Assembly: GCA_003167495.1 (NCBI GenBank)
Contig: PMSX01000082.1
Span: 1 to 64,000 of the forward strand
From: Bryobacterales bacterium
GTDB taxonomy: Bacteria > Acidobacteriota > Terriglobia > Bryobacterales > Bryobacteraceae
Direction of reading: 5' to 3'
DNA: 64,000 nucleotides
In this document: one piece after another, positions 1 through 7,946 of the stretch
Layout of the letters: every line of letters starts with the position of its first letter
Position numbering within the stretch: position 1 is the stretch's first letter
Program-made: the position numbers and the translations under genes
Notes under the pieces: model-generated
The model's input: only the letters and a program-made list of their open reading frames with translations
The model's database searches: none
Told to the model about the DNA's origin: nothing

Positions 1-25
1 ACCGTTTTGGATCGATTGTAAACTA

Positions 26-283
26 TTATCTAGGACAGGACACTAGATCTTGCCGGCGAGCCAACCAGTAATGTTCGCGGTTGCAGTCGTTACCGCTGCC
101 GTTGCCGGTGTGGAGTGGGTCGCTGTACGTGACACCCATCAGGCAGCCACACGGGTTCCGGAAGCTCATTCTTCCATCCGCGTTGAAAGCAGCGACGCTC
201 GCCAGTTTCTGATCGGAAAAGTTGGCGCGAACCCAGTCACGAATGGTCTGTTTCGCGTTTTGCAGCTCGCTCTGAAATCTCAT
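26..283 (-). CDS. small conserved protein, unknown function
   Basis: An 85-residue protein with no signal peptide or membrane segment. A central patch contains CGCLMGVTYSD and a histidine/tyrosine-rich NREHYWLARR stretch, which looks conserved rather than random; I do not recognise a named domain. The start is supported by a good ribosome binding site (AGGAG about seven bases before the ATG on the minus strand). The next gene on the same strand (cytochrome P460) starts upstream and is separated by about 155 bases, so it may share a transcript. The cysteine pair and histidine could bind a metal, but that is speculation. Confidence 0.6.
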   Translation of the reverse strand: MRFQSELQNAKQTIRDWVRANFSDQKLASVAAFNADGRMSFRNPCGCLMGVTYSDPLHTGNGSGNDCNREHYWLARRQDLVSCPR

Positions 284-439
284 GCTGTGCTCCTTTCCAG
301 CCCGCCTCGGCCGACGGACATCCCAGGTTAGTACGTTTTGTACTCGAATAGGTTCGGTTCCTCCCAGTCATGCCCCCTCCCGTGCTCTCGCCCAAGCGTA
401 AATGTCCGATTGTTGCTGCCGGCAAGGCGTCGTCCGTAT

Positions 440-961
440 CTATGGTGCGTAATGCGTGAAGACGAGGTCGCTAGCCTTGACCTGATTATGGCAGGGGAAG
501 CAGGATTTCATGGACGCCGCAGTGGCGGGTTTGCCGTCTATGAAGGTAGCAAACCCCCAGCCGCCCGTCGCGGCGTACTTCGTGGAGTCTTTGACCATAA
601 ACTGAATGTTCGTCGGGGGGCCAGCGACGAAAGATTGGGCTTGGCCAAAGACCTTGTTGTTTTCCGCCGACGGAACGTGACCGTAGTGCAGAGCGGCAAT
701 GATCGCGCCGTCCGGGTATGGAAGCTTCCCCTCACGGTAGGCCTGGATCGCCACATCGTTACCCAAAACGGCGCCAATACTGTTCAGGTTGCCTGCTTCG
801 TGGGAGACGGAGATTAACCTCCAGTCTCGATATCCGGGGGGGATTTTTGTGACAAAGATCGGAGTCGCCGAGTCATCGGCGTGTAGAGACGCCGGCGCCG
901 TAAACGTGATAATACCTGCCAGCATTAAAACGGCAACCAGCAGCAAGGTAATCCTTTTCAT
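440..961 (-). CDS. cytochrome P460 family protein
   Basis: A 173-residue secreted protein. Residues 1-28 form a signal peptide (MKRITLLLVAVLMLAG, cleavage near SLHA-DD). The mature part has the P460 pattern: the RDWRLISVSH segment near residue 45, a central beta region and a C-terminal CFPCH heme-attachment motif at about residues 155-160. Family members bind a c-type heme in the periplasm; characterised ones oxidise hydroxylamine, but many relatives have unknown substrates. The heme motif is seen; enzymatic activity is not established. The ATG has a strong AGGAGG site seven bases upstream. Confidence 0.85.
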   Translation of the reverse strand: MKRITLLLVAVLMLAGIITFTAPASLHADDSATPIFVTKIPPGYRDWRLISVSHEAGNLNSIGAVLGNDVAIQAYREGKLPYPDGAIIAALHYGHVPSAENNKVFGQAQSFVAGPPTNIQFMVKDSTKYAATGGWGFATFIDGKPATAASMKSCFPCHNQVKASDLVFTHYAP

Positions 962-1158
962 AGTGGTTCCTCCTTCGAAGACTACGCTCCTCAGTTTATG
1001 TCAGATTAACGAGTCAGCGGAATCACAAGACGGCAGGACGGCCAAAATGACCCGGCTGCGATTCAGCTGCGTTTTGCTGCAACTTCCCTCAAGGCCGTTT
1101 GGGATCCCTCAGGCCCCTTTTTTGGAGTCTCTTGTTGGCGAGGAGGCGAATGATCGAG

Positions 1159-2379
1159 TTATAGCCCTAAGGCGTGCAAATAACCCTTATTAATTGTGCA
1201 CGCGCTGAATTGAATCTTGTCCAGAAAATCGTTCAGGGCTTCACGCGAATGTTCAAGCGAAGGCCTTTCAGCAATCCGTTTCTCCGCCATGCCCGTCCCG
1301 GTCGGCATTCTCGCAAACGCAATAATCTCATCCCAGTGCGCAGGCTTGGCGATGGAAACCGGGCAAGATGTCTTTTCCATCTTCTTGTAAGGCCAATAAC
1401 ACCAGCCGACTTCATTCTTTTCAAGCACGGCGGTGAATTGTTGAATCCACTCGTCGGTATTTTCGCCCGATTCGCCAAGCCAGATCGGCACGTTGTAGCG
1501 GTCGCGGTAAGCCAGGTAGTCTTGAATGACTTCTTGCGTGGGAGGTGTCCAGTATTTATGAAACTGGTAGACGAGTTTTGAATCGAAAGGTGGCCCGAAC
1601 ACTTCGAAATTGCTATCCCACTGAGCGCCTTCCAAGATGATCAAGTGTTGCTGGTCCACTTCGCGGATCACGCGTGTGAGGCGGCGGTATAGAGGTTCCA
1701 ACTGGGCATTGTATTTGTGCAATTCCGGAAAGTGCGGGACGGGCTCGTTCAAAAGATCATAGCCGATCACAGTAGGCTCGTCGCGATAGTGCTGGGCAAT
1801 GCGTCTCCACACCTGACAGGTCAGATCTTGCGCTTCTGGGCTCTCATAGAGCCAGGGATACCCCCAGCTGTCGTCTATATTCGTGCCGGTTTGCCCGCCG
1901 GGCGCACAGTGCATGTCGAGAATCACCCAAAGTCCGAACAGTCGGCACCGCTCGACGGCCTCATCCACCAGCCGAAAGCCTTCGTCCTCTCCACTCAGAA
2001 AGAGTTTGTAGTGAAACGGAATGCGAACGGAGTTCATACCGCACTGCTTAATGAATTGGATGTCCGCTCTTGTGATGTATTGGCGGCGGTATTCTTTCCA
2101 AAACTTCGCCGCCTCGCTGGGGCCAACCAACTCGTTGAAGAAGCTTTCGATCTCGCGCGCGGATTGCGGTCCTCCGTCGAACAGAAACATATAGCCTTCA
2201 GGCTCGAGCCAATTGCCCAGATTGATGCCGCGCAGCAGCAACCTCCTGCCACTCGGATCGATCAGGCGCTTCCCTTCCGCGCGAACGAAAACTCCGCTGG
2301 TCGCCGCTGAGGCGGCATTTGCCTGGAAAGCGAGGGCAACACCCATGCTGGCTGCAAAATCCCGGCGCGTGAAAGTCAT
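1159..2379 (-). CDS. glycoside hydrolase family 5 protein
   Basis: A 406-residue secreted glycosidase of the GH5 (cellulase) fold. The chosen ATG gives a Tat-like signal (TRRDFAASMGVALAF). The catalytic domain follows with RGINLGNWLEPEG near residue 55, RIPFHY near 120, the acid/base in LLNEP near residue 208 and the nucleophile in WLGESGE near residue 300. GH5 enzymes cleave beta-glucans, mannans or related glycosides; the substrate here is not predictable by eye. An in-frame GTG at 2424, directly after the stop of the upstream oxidoreductase, would add 15 residues before the Tat motif and is a possible alternative start. The two genes are probably co-transcribed. Confidence 0.85.
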   Translation of the reverse strand: MTFTRRDFAASMGVALAFQANAASAATSGVFVRAEGKRLIDPSGRRLLLRGINLGNWLEPEGYMFLFDGGPQSAREIESFFNELVGPSEAAKFWKEYRRQYITRADIQFIKQCGMNSVRIPFHYKLFLSGEDEGFRLVDEAVERCRLFGLWVILDMHCAPGGQTGTNIDDSWGYPWLYESPEAQDLTCQVWRRIAQHYRDEPTVIGYDLLNEPVPHFPELHKYNAQLEPLYRRLTRVIREVDQQHLIILEGAQWDSNFEVFGPPFDSKLVYQFHKYWTPPTQEVIQDYLAYRDRYNVPIWLGESGENTDEWIQQFTAVLEKNEVGWCYWPYKKMEKTSCPVSIAKPAHWDEIIAFARMPTGTGMAEKRIAERPSLEHSREALNDFLDKIQFSACTINKGYLHALGL

Positions 2380-2425
2380 CTCCAAGACACTATCGTGCCG
2401 CCGGCACGCCAGGCGCTGAGCCACC

Positions 2426-3541
2426 CTAAAAAGCGCGCAAATACTGCTCCGGTACCCTCACCGTCGCGCCGAGTTCCTTCTCAGCCTTCAACGCCCAGTA
2501 AGGTTCGCGCAGAAACTCGCGTGCCAGCAACACCACGTCCGCTTCCCCGCCGCGAATAATTTCGTTCGCTTGCTCTGCCTCGGTAATCATGCCCACTGCG
2601 CCCGTCAGTATGTCCGCTTCCTTCCTGATTTTGGCAGCGAAGGCAACCTGATAACCAGGCTTCACCGGAATCGCCGCGCGCGGAACGTTACCGCCGGAGG
2701 AACAGTCAATCAAATCCACGCCGAGTTGTTTCACGGCTTTCGCGAGCACAACGGAATCGTCCGCGGTCCAACCACCTTCTGTCCAGTCTGACGCGGAAAT
2801 CCGCAAAAAGAGCGGCAGACGTTCGGGCCAAACTTCGCGGACGGCCTCGGCCACTTCCAACGAGAAGCGCATGCGGTTTTCGAGTGAGCCGCCGTATTCA
2901 TCTGTGCGCTTGTTGGACAGGGGAGAAAGAAATTCGCTCGCCAGGTATCCGTGCGCGTTGTGCAATTCCAACAATTCAAAGCCGCCATCAAGGGCGCGTT
3001 TGGCGGCATCGGCAAAAGCACGCACAATCTTGCGAATTTCGGTAATCGTCAACTCGCGCGGCACTGCGTAGCCTGTATCAAAGGCAAGAGCGCTAGGCGC
3101 AACAGGCTGCCAGCCGTCTTGCTCAGCCGTGAGCAGCGGACGCCCGCCACGCCATGGCGCATCAGTGCTCGCTTTGCGGCCCGCGTGCGCAATCTGAATG
3201 CCCGCAACCGCGCCTTGCTGTTTCGCGAAACGCGCAATCCGCGCCAGCGGCTCAATTTGCTGATCTTTCCAGATGCCCATATCGGCCGGCGAAATGCGCC
3301 CGATGTCTTCTACGGCGGTTGCTTCCACAATCACCGCACCTGCCCCGCCTACCGCACGGCTGCCCAGATGAACAAGGTGCCAGTCATTGGCAAATCCGTC
3401 GACGCAGGAATACTGACACATCGGCGAAACGAAGATGCGATTTCGAAACTTGATTTCGCGAATCTGCAGCGGCTCAAAAAGGCCGGCGGCATTGTGCAGC
3501 GTAGGTTGCGGGTGTTTGGCTTGCACTTGTACTGTACTCAT
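2426..3541 (-). CDS. NADH:flavin oxidoreductase, Old Yellow Enzyme family (YqjM-like)
   Basis: A 371-residue FMN-dependent ene-reductase with a TIM-barrel fold. Family features visible: FRNRIFVSPMCQYS near residue 35 (the cysteine typical of the YqjM class, which tunes the flavin), QIAHAGRKA near residue 115, ELHNAHGYLASEFLSP near 193, and a C-terminal LLAREFLREPYW segment. The family reduces activated C=C bonds using NAD(P)H; the natural substrate is usually unknown. It starts 94 bases from the divergently oriented Mo-oxidoreductase, and its stop lies 47 bases before the GH5 start on the same strand. Confidence 0.9.
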   Translation of the reverse strand: MSTVQVQAKHPQPTLHNAAGLFEPLQIREIKFRNRIFVSPMCQYSCVDGFANDWHLVHLGSRAVGGAGAVIVEATAVEDIGRISPADMGIWKDQQIEPLARIARFAKQQGAVAGIQIAHAGRKASTDAPWRGGRPLLTAEQDGWQPVAPSALAFDTGYAVPRELTITEIRKIVRAFADAAKRALDGGFELLELHNAHGYLASEFLSPLSNKRTDEYGGSLENRMRFSLEVAEAVREVWPERLPLFLRISASDWTEGGWTADDSVVLAKAVKQLGVDLIDCSSGGNVPRAAIPVKPGYQVAFAAKIRKEADILTGAVGMITEAEQANEIIRGGEADVVLLAREFLREPYWALKAEKELGATVRVPEQYLRAF

Positions 3542-3635
3542 GAGTCGTTCATTCCAGTTGATGCTCGCTAGGCCTCACTGGGATGCAATAAAAACCCTCC
3601 TTCTACTTTCCCGATCAGCGACAATAGAGAGAACC

Positions 3636-5684
3636 GTGCCCGAGCAAAAACATTCCGTCTGCGCGCTGGATTGCCCAGACACTTGCGCCCTTGTCCTGAA
3701 TATCGACTCAGCCGGTCGCGCCACCAAAATTGCAGGCGACCCGCATCACCCCATCACTCGCGGTTTTCTGTGCGGCAAAGTTGCCAAATATCTGGAACGC
3801 GAATATCATCCCAATCGCCTGCTCCATCCAATGCGCCGCACAGGCGCCAAAGGCAATGGAGAGTTTGCGCAGATCACGTGGGACGAAGCGCTCTTTGAAA
3901 TCGCTCACCGCCTAACCGCGATCTCGCGCGAAGACGGCCCAGAAGCGATCCTTCCCTACAGCTACGCCGGCACTATGGGGCTTCTGAATTACGGCGGCAT
4001 GGACCGGCGCTTCTTCCATCGGCTCGGAGCCTCGCGGCTTGACCGCACAATCTGCTCTAATACTGGCGGCGTCGCGCTTATGAAATCTCAAGGCACGCGC
4101 GTTGGAATCGAACCCGAACAATTCGCGCACGCCAAGTTGATCATTGCCTGGGGCGCCAACGTGCTCGGCACCAATTGTCACTTGTGGCCGTTCATCGTAG
4201 AGGCGCGCCGCAAAGGCGCAAAGTTCTACGTAATTGATCCCGTCAAGAACCGCACAGGTCACGCCGCCGACAAACACTTCGCGGTGAACCCCGGTTCCGA
4301 TCTCGCTCTCGCGCTCTGCCTGACCCACGTAATCATCCGCGATCACCTGGAAGACCGCGCCTATATCGATTCTTATTCAAATGGTTTCGCCGAACTGGCC
4401 GCACTCACCGCCGACTATACACCTGCGCGTGTCTCTCAACTGACAGGCCTTTTGGAAAGTGACATCGAAACGCTCGCTCGCGAATATGCCACCGTACAAC
4501 CGTCAGCCATCCGGCTCAATTACGGCGTGCAGCGCAGTGACCGCGGCGGTGCAGCCGTGCGCGCCATTGCTGCTTTGCCTGTTTTGACCGGCGCATGGCG
4601 TCATGCCGGCGGCGGATTGCAGCTCACCACCTCGGGCGCGTTCGAATTCAATAGCGCTGCGCTCGAACGGCCTGATCTGCAACAGGTCTCGCCACTTGGC
4701 CGCGAAGCGCGCCTGGTCAACATGTCAAGCTTGGGCCACGCCCTGCTCGATCTCGACAAACCCAGGGTGCGCGCACTCGTGGTGTATAACTCCAACCCCG
4801 CCGCCATTGCGCCCAACCAAAGCAAAATAAAGTTGGGTCTCAAACGCGACGATCTTTTCACTGTCGTTCTCGAGCAATTCCAAACCGACACCGCCGACTA
4901 TGCCGACATCGTTTTGCCGGTCACAACGTTTCTCGAGCATACCGACCTTTACCGCACTTACGGGCACTACTACGTGCAACTCGCGAGGCCTGCCTTGGCC
5001 GCGCCTGGCGAGACAAAGACCAATGTTGAGATTTTCCGCCTCCTGGCCAAACGCCTGGGTTTCACCGACGCCTGCTTCGACGACACGGAAGATCAGATGA
5101 TGGAATCGCTGCTCTCCTCCGGGTCGCCGTTTTTGGAAGGGATCACTTTGGCGCGCCTCGAACGCGAGCGATCCATTCGCCTCAATCTTTCTCCCACTGG
5201 CGAGCCATTCTTGCCGTTTGCCAAGGGTAGCTTCCGCACGCCTTCCGGCAAGTTTGAATTTGGCGCAGATACGCTGGCGTATACCCCGCCTGTGGAATCA
5301 CGCTACGGCGATCGCACCCTCCATCAGAAATTTCCGTTGGAACTGATTTCCGGCAAGAACGACGACAGCATGAATTCTACCTTCGGCTATCGCGCCGAAG
5401 TCGATCGCCAAACTTCGCTCATTTCCATTCACCCGTCTGACGCGGCGCGCCGCAACATCTCGGACGGAACTTGGGTGCGCGTTTGGAATGAGCGCGGAGA
5501 ATGCCGTTTGCTTGCCAAGGTGAACGGCGAGGTGCAGCCTGGCGTCGTCCGGGCGCGCAGCCTTGGCTGGGCGAAAACCTCGCCGGGTGCCAGCAGCATC
5601 AATCACCTGACATCCGACCGCCTAACGGATATGGGCGGCGGCCCAACCTTCTATAGTTGCCTGGTCGAAGTAACCCCTTACTAG
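3636..5684 (+). CDS. molybdopterin oxidoreductase (Mo-bisPGD, 4Fe-4S)
   Basis: About 682 residues. I place the start at a GTG at 3636, because the frame is open further upstream but that part lies antisense to the neighbouring oxidoreductase; the N-terminal iron-sulfur motif starts eight residues in. CALDCPDTC plus a cysteine in GFLCGK near residue 47 would bind a 4Fe-4S cluster. The three-domain Mo-bisPGD body follows (WDEALFEIAHRL, the ICSNTGG region, LVVYNSNPAAIAPN, FLEHTDLYRTYGHYY) and a C-terminal dinucleotide-binding barrel. It lacks a Tat signal, so it is probably cytoplasmic. It belongs to the uncharacterised BisC-like oxidoreductases; electron partner and substrate are unknown. Confidence 0.88.
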   Translation: MPEQKHSVCALDCPDTCALVLNIDSAGRATKIAGDPHHPITRGFLCGKVAKYLEREYHPNRLLHPMRRTGAKGNGEFAQITWDEALFEIAHRLTAISREDGPEAILPYSYAGTMGLLNYGGMDRRFFHRLGASRLDRTICSNTGGVALMKSQGTRVGIEPEQFAHAKLIIAWGANVLGTNCHLWPFIVEARRKGAKFYVIDPVKNRTGHAADKHFAVNPGSDLALALCLTHVIIRDHLEDRAYIDSYSNGFAELAALTADYTPARVSQLTGLLESDIETLAREYATVQPSAIRLNYGVQRSDRGGAAVRAIAALPVLTGAWRHAGGGLQLTTSGAFEFNSAALERPDLQQVSPLGREARLVNMSSLGHALLDLDKPRVRALVVYNSNPAAIAPNQSKIKLGLKRDDLFTVVLEQFQTDTADYADIVLPVTTFLEHTDLYRTYGHYYVQLARPALAAPGETKTNVEIFRLLAKRLGFTDACFDDTEDQMMESLLSSGSPFLEGITLARLERERSIRLNLSPTGEPFLPFAKGSFRTPSGKFEFGADTLAYTPPVESRYGDRTLHQKFPLELISGKNDDSMNSTFGYRAEVDRQTSLISIHPSDAARRNISDGTWVRVWNERGECRLLAKVNGEVQPGVVRARSLGWAKTSPGASSINHLTSDRLTDMGGGPTFYSCLVEVTPY

Positions 5685-6162
5685 TCCTATGAGTACTTCC
5701 GCTGTGAAGCGATTTGGCATTAGTGATCACTAACAATCAAGAAACTTGACCTGAAAAGTCAATGTACCTAAGGTCTTTTCGGCCTTTTGCCGATAGGGTA
5801 CTCATGGAAAACGAAATGGGATCTGTTAAGCCGATTATTTTTCCATACTAGTTGCAAATCTGGAGTTTTGTGTTATGATTCTGAAATCCGAAAAGCAGAA
5901 GCTCTGTTGACCGGGTGTCCCGTTAGGATTGCCGTCAGGCCGTCTTACAAAAGGATGTCCCGCGGCACGTGTGGTGTTGAAGCGTGGATTCTCGCTCCAC
6001 GGTAGTAGCTCTCTAGTATAGTCACCTGTACCAAAAGTTCATACCGTCTGAGGGATCCTTCTATAGCACTGCCAGTCATTGACAGGTCGGACAGACCTTG
6101 GCCGCCTCGTAATCGTTTTTAGTGAAGCGGCCAGTCGGTAGTTTGGGAAGGAGAAAAATTAG
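5685..6162 (+). other. 478-base non-coding stretch before the DksA-like gene
   Basis: No convincing gene. The open frames here lack ribosome binding sites and recognisable protein features. The stretch holds a good sigma-70-type promoter candidate (5852-5879) and about 280 bases of leader before the DksA-like start, including a perfect six-base-pair hairpin at 5983-6001. A long leader or an independent small RNA are both possible. Confidence 0.4.
5852..5879 (+). promoter_or_regulatory. candidate sigma-70 promoter upstream of the DksA-like gene
   Basis: TTGCAA at 5852-5857 and TATGAT at 5874-5879 are separated by 16 bases, close to the sigma-70 consensus. Transcription would start near 5886, leaving about 275 untranslated bases before the DksA-like ATG. 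Confidence 0.45.
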
Positions 6163-6549
6163 ATGACTAAGAGTGAAATCAACAAATTTAAGAAAATACT
6201 GGAGACGAAGCAGACTGAGCTTGAAAAGATCGTCCGCAATCGCGATGCTATCGCTATCGAAAAAAGCGCCGATGCGCTCGACGAAGTTCAGCACGCCTCC
6301 GAACGTGAATTGGCCATTCGCAACCTTGACCGCGAATCCAACCTCTTGCGCAACGTTAGGTTAGCGCTTCGCCGCATTGACGATGGCTCGTTCGGAACGT
6401 GCCTCCACTGCGACGAAGAAATCAGCCCTAAACGGATTGCCGCAGTACCGTGGGCCGCCAATTGCATCCAATGCCAGGAATTGGCCGACCGCAACAAGCA
6501 AGAAGGCAACGAAGCTTTCGACGATGATGTTGTGAGCAACGCCGCCTAA
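6163..6549 (+). CDS. DksA/TraR family C4 zinc-finger transcription factor
   Basis: A 128-residue protein with the DksA/TraR layout: an N-terminal coiled-coil hairpin (residues 1-75, rich in K, E and R, with a DALDE-like turn region DALDEVQ) and a C-terminal C4 zinc finger CLHCDEEISPKRIAAVPWA followed by CIQC. Relatives bind RNA polymerase through the secondary channel and modulate initiation, often with ppGpp. The GTCLHCDEEI form is the common DksA/TraR short type. A strong AAGGAG site lies ten bases before the ATG. It stands alone with its own long leader. Confidence 0.9.
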   Translation: MTKSEINKFKKILETKQTELEKIVRNRDAIAIEKSADALDEVQHASERELAIRNLDRESNLLRNVRLALRRIDDGSFGTCLHCDEEISPKRIAAVPWAANCIQCQELADRNKQEGNEAFDDDVVSNAA

Positions 6550-6713
6550 TTCGCCTCACAGAGTTTTCCTTCCAACCAAATGCCGGCGGTGGTCCCAAGC
6601 CAACGGACCGCCCTTCTTCTCCAGACTTTCGCTGTTATTACCTGGTAACCCCCCCGCCCTTCGAATCGCCCTTATGTAAATGGGGTTGCCTAAGTTTGCC
6701 ACCCTCCCGTTTT

Positions 6714-7946
6714 ATGTCCAAAAATCTTCTAAGAACGTTAGGTTCGCTTACTGTTATCTTGGCTTCCGCATTTTGCGCTTTCGCGCAGGATACGCCGGCG
6801 CCTGCTAAACAACCTCTCGACCATGTACTCGGCGCGATTACAGCTGTGGATGCCAGTGCCCATACAGTCACCGTCCTTGAAGACAAAACCGCCGCAAGCT
6901 ACACCATCCAGCTGGCCGACACGAAAAGCCTGCTCAAAGTTGAACCTGGGGCAAAAGATTTGACCACCGCCCAACGCATCACGGCCGACGATCTGCAGAT
7001 CGGCGACCGCGTGGATGTCCGCGGCAAGAAAACCGATCCGAACACACTTGTTGCCCGCGGTTTAGTTCTAATGTCCGCTCGCGATTTACAAAAGGCTCAT
7101 CAAGAGCAAGCTGCCGCTTGGCAGAAAGCTACCGCCGGAACGGTTTCGGCATTGGATGCCGCGGCCGGCGCCATCACGTTGAACACGCGCACGCCAGATG
7201 GCCCAAAGCCTGTGACCATTGAAACGTCTAAAATTACCGAATTTACCCGCTACTCTCCCGATACTCCCAAAACACCGGCTCCGTCGCAATTGACACTGAT
7301 CCAAGTGGGCGACCAAGTACGTGTCATCGGCGATAAAAGCGAAGATGGCGCAACCATAAAGGCGCAACGTGTTTACTCCGGCGCCTTCCGCACTCTGTCC
7401 GCCACAATTACCTCCATCGGCCCGGACGGCAAGAGTCTCATTGTGAAAGATCTGGCCACCAAGAAGCCCGTTGAAATTTCTTTAAACGATGATTCGGCCG
7501 TTCGCAAACTTCCGCCCCCCATGGCCACCATGCTGGCTCGGCGCTTTAATCCCAACTACAAACCGCCGGACGGTGCGGCTACTCCCGGCGGCGGAGGAAC
7601 TCCGGGCGGCGGAGCTTCTGCCAGCGGTAACGGCGCAGCAGGCGGGAACGGCGGTGGCGGCAATTGGCAGCGCGGCGCAGGCGGCCCAGGCGGCGGTGGC
7701 GGTGGTGGCATGCGAAGTGGCGATATCTCGCAGATGCTCGAACGTGTTCCGAAAATTCCGACGTCCGACCTTAAGCCCGGCGATGCCCTGGTTGTCTCGG
7801 GCGTCGCACTACGCCCTGACAATTCCAAGCTTCTCGCCACCGGAGTGATTGCCGGCGTTGAGCCGATTCTTCAATCCGCTCCACAACGGCAAGGCACTGT
7901 CGGCGGCGATTGGGGTTTGGGCGGCGAACTGGCGGCCCCTCAGTGA
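6714..7946 (+). CDS. secreted protein with DUF5666-like repeats and Gly-rich segment
   Basis: About 410 residues from the ATG at 6714; a TTG at 6696 would add six residues. A signal peptide (residues 1-25, ending SAFCAFAQ) is followed by three repeats of a small beta-barrel type (GAITAVDASAHTVTVLED, GTVSALDAAAGAITLNT, ATITSIGPDGKSLIVKD), as in DUF5666-like proteins, and then a glycine-rich linker (about residues 285-335). The function is unknown. The stop codon overlaps the GTG start of the downstream receptor (GTGA), so the two are translationally coupled and probably act together in the envelope. Confidence 0.75.
   Translation: MSKNLLRTLGSLTVILASAFCAFAQDTPAPAKQPLDHVLGAITAVDASAHTVTVLEDKTAASYTIQLADTKSLLKVEPGAKDLTTAQRITADDLQIGDRVDVRGKKTDPNTLVARGLVLMSARDLQKAHQEQAAAWQKATAGTVSALDAAAGAITLNTRTPDGPKPVTIETSKITEFTRYSPDTPKTPAPSQLTLIQVGDQVRVIGDKSEDGATIKAQRVYSGAFRTLSATITSIGPDGKSLIVKDLATKKPVEISLNDDSAVRKLPPPMATMLARRFNPNYKPPDGAATPGGGGTPGGGASASGNGAAGGNGGGGNWQRGAGGPGGGGGGGMRSGDISQMLERVPKIPTSDLKPGDALVVSGVALRPDNSKLLATGVIAGVEPILQSAPQRQGTVGGDWGLGGELAAPQ

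Noticed and set aside
338-817. 159-residue plus-strand frame opposite the cytochrome P460 gene
   Set aside because: It is the antisense shadow of a gene with a signal peptide and heme motif, and has no ribosome binding site.
1091-1125. Terminator-like GGCC...GGCC followed by a T-run
   Set aside because: The stem is only four bases and depends on a self-complementary GGCC; too weak to call.
3435-3635. Upstream in-frame extension of the Mo-bisPGD oxidoreductase
   Set aside because: It lies antisense to the Old Yellow Enzyme gene, and the iron-sulfur motif already starts eight residues after the GTG at 3636.
5787-6005. 72-residue plus-strand frame before the DksA-like gene
   Set aside because: No ribosome binding site and no protein-like features, and it spans the promoter candidate.
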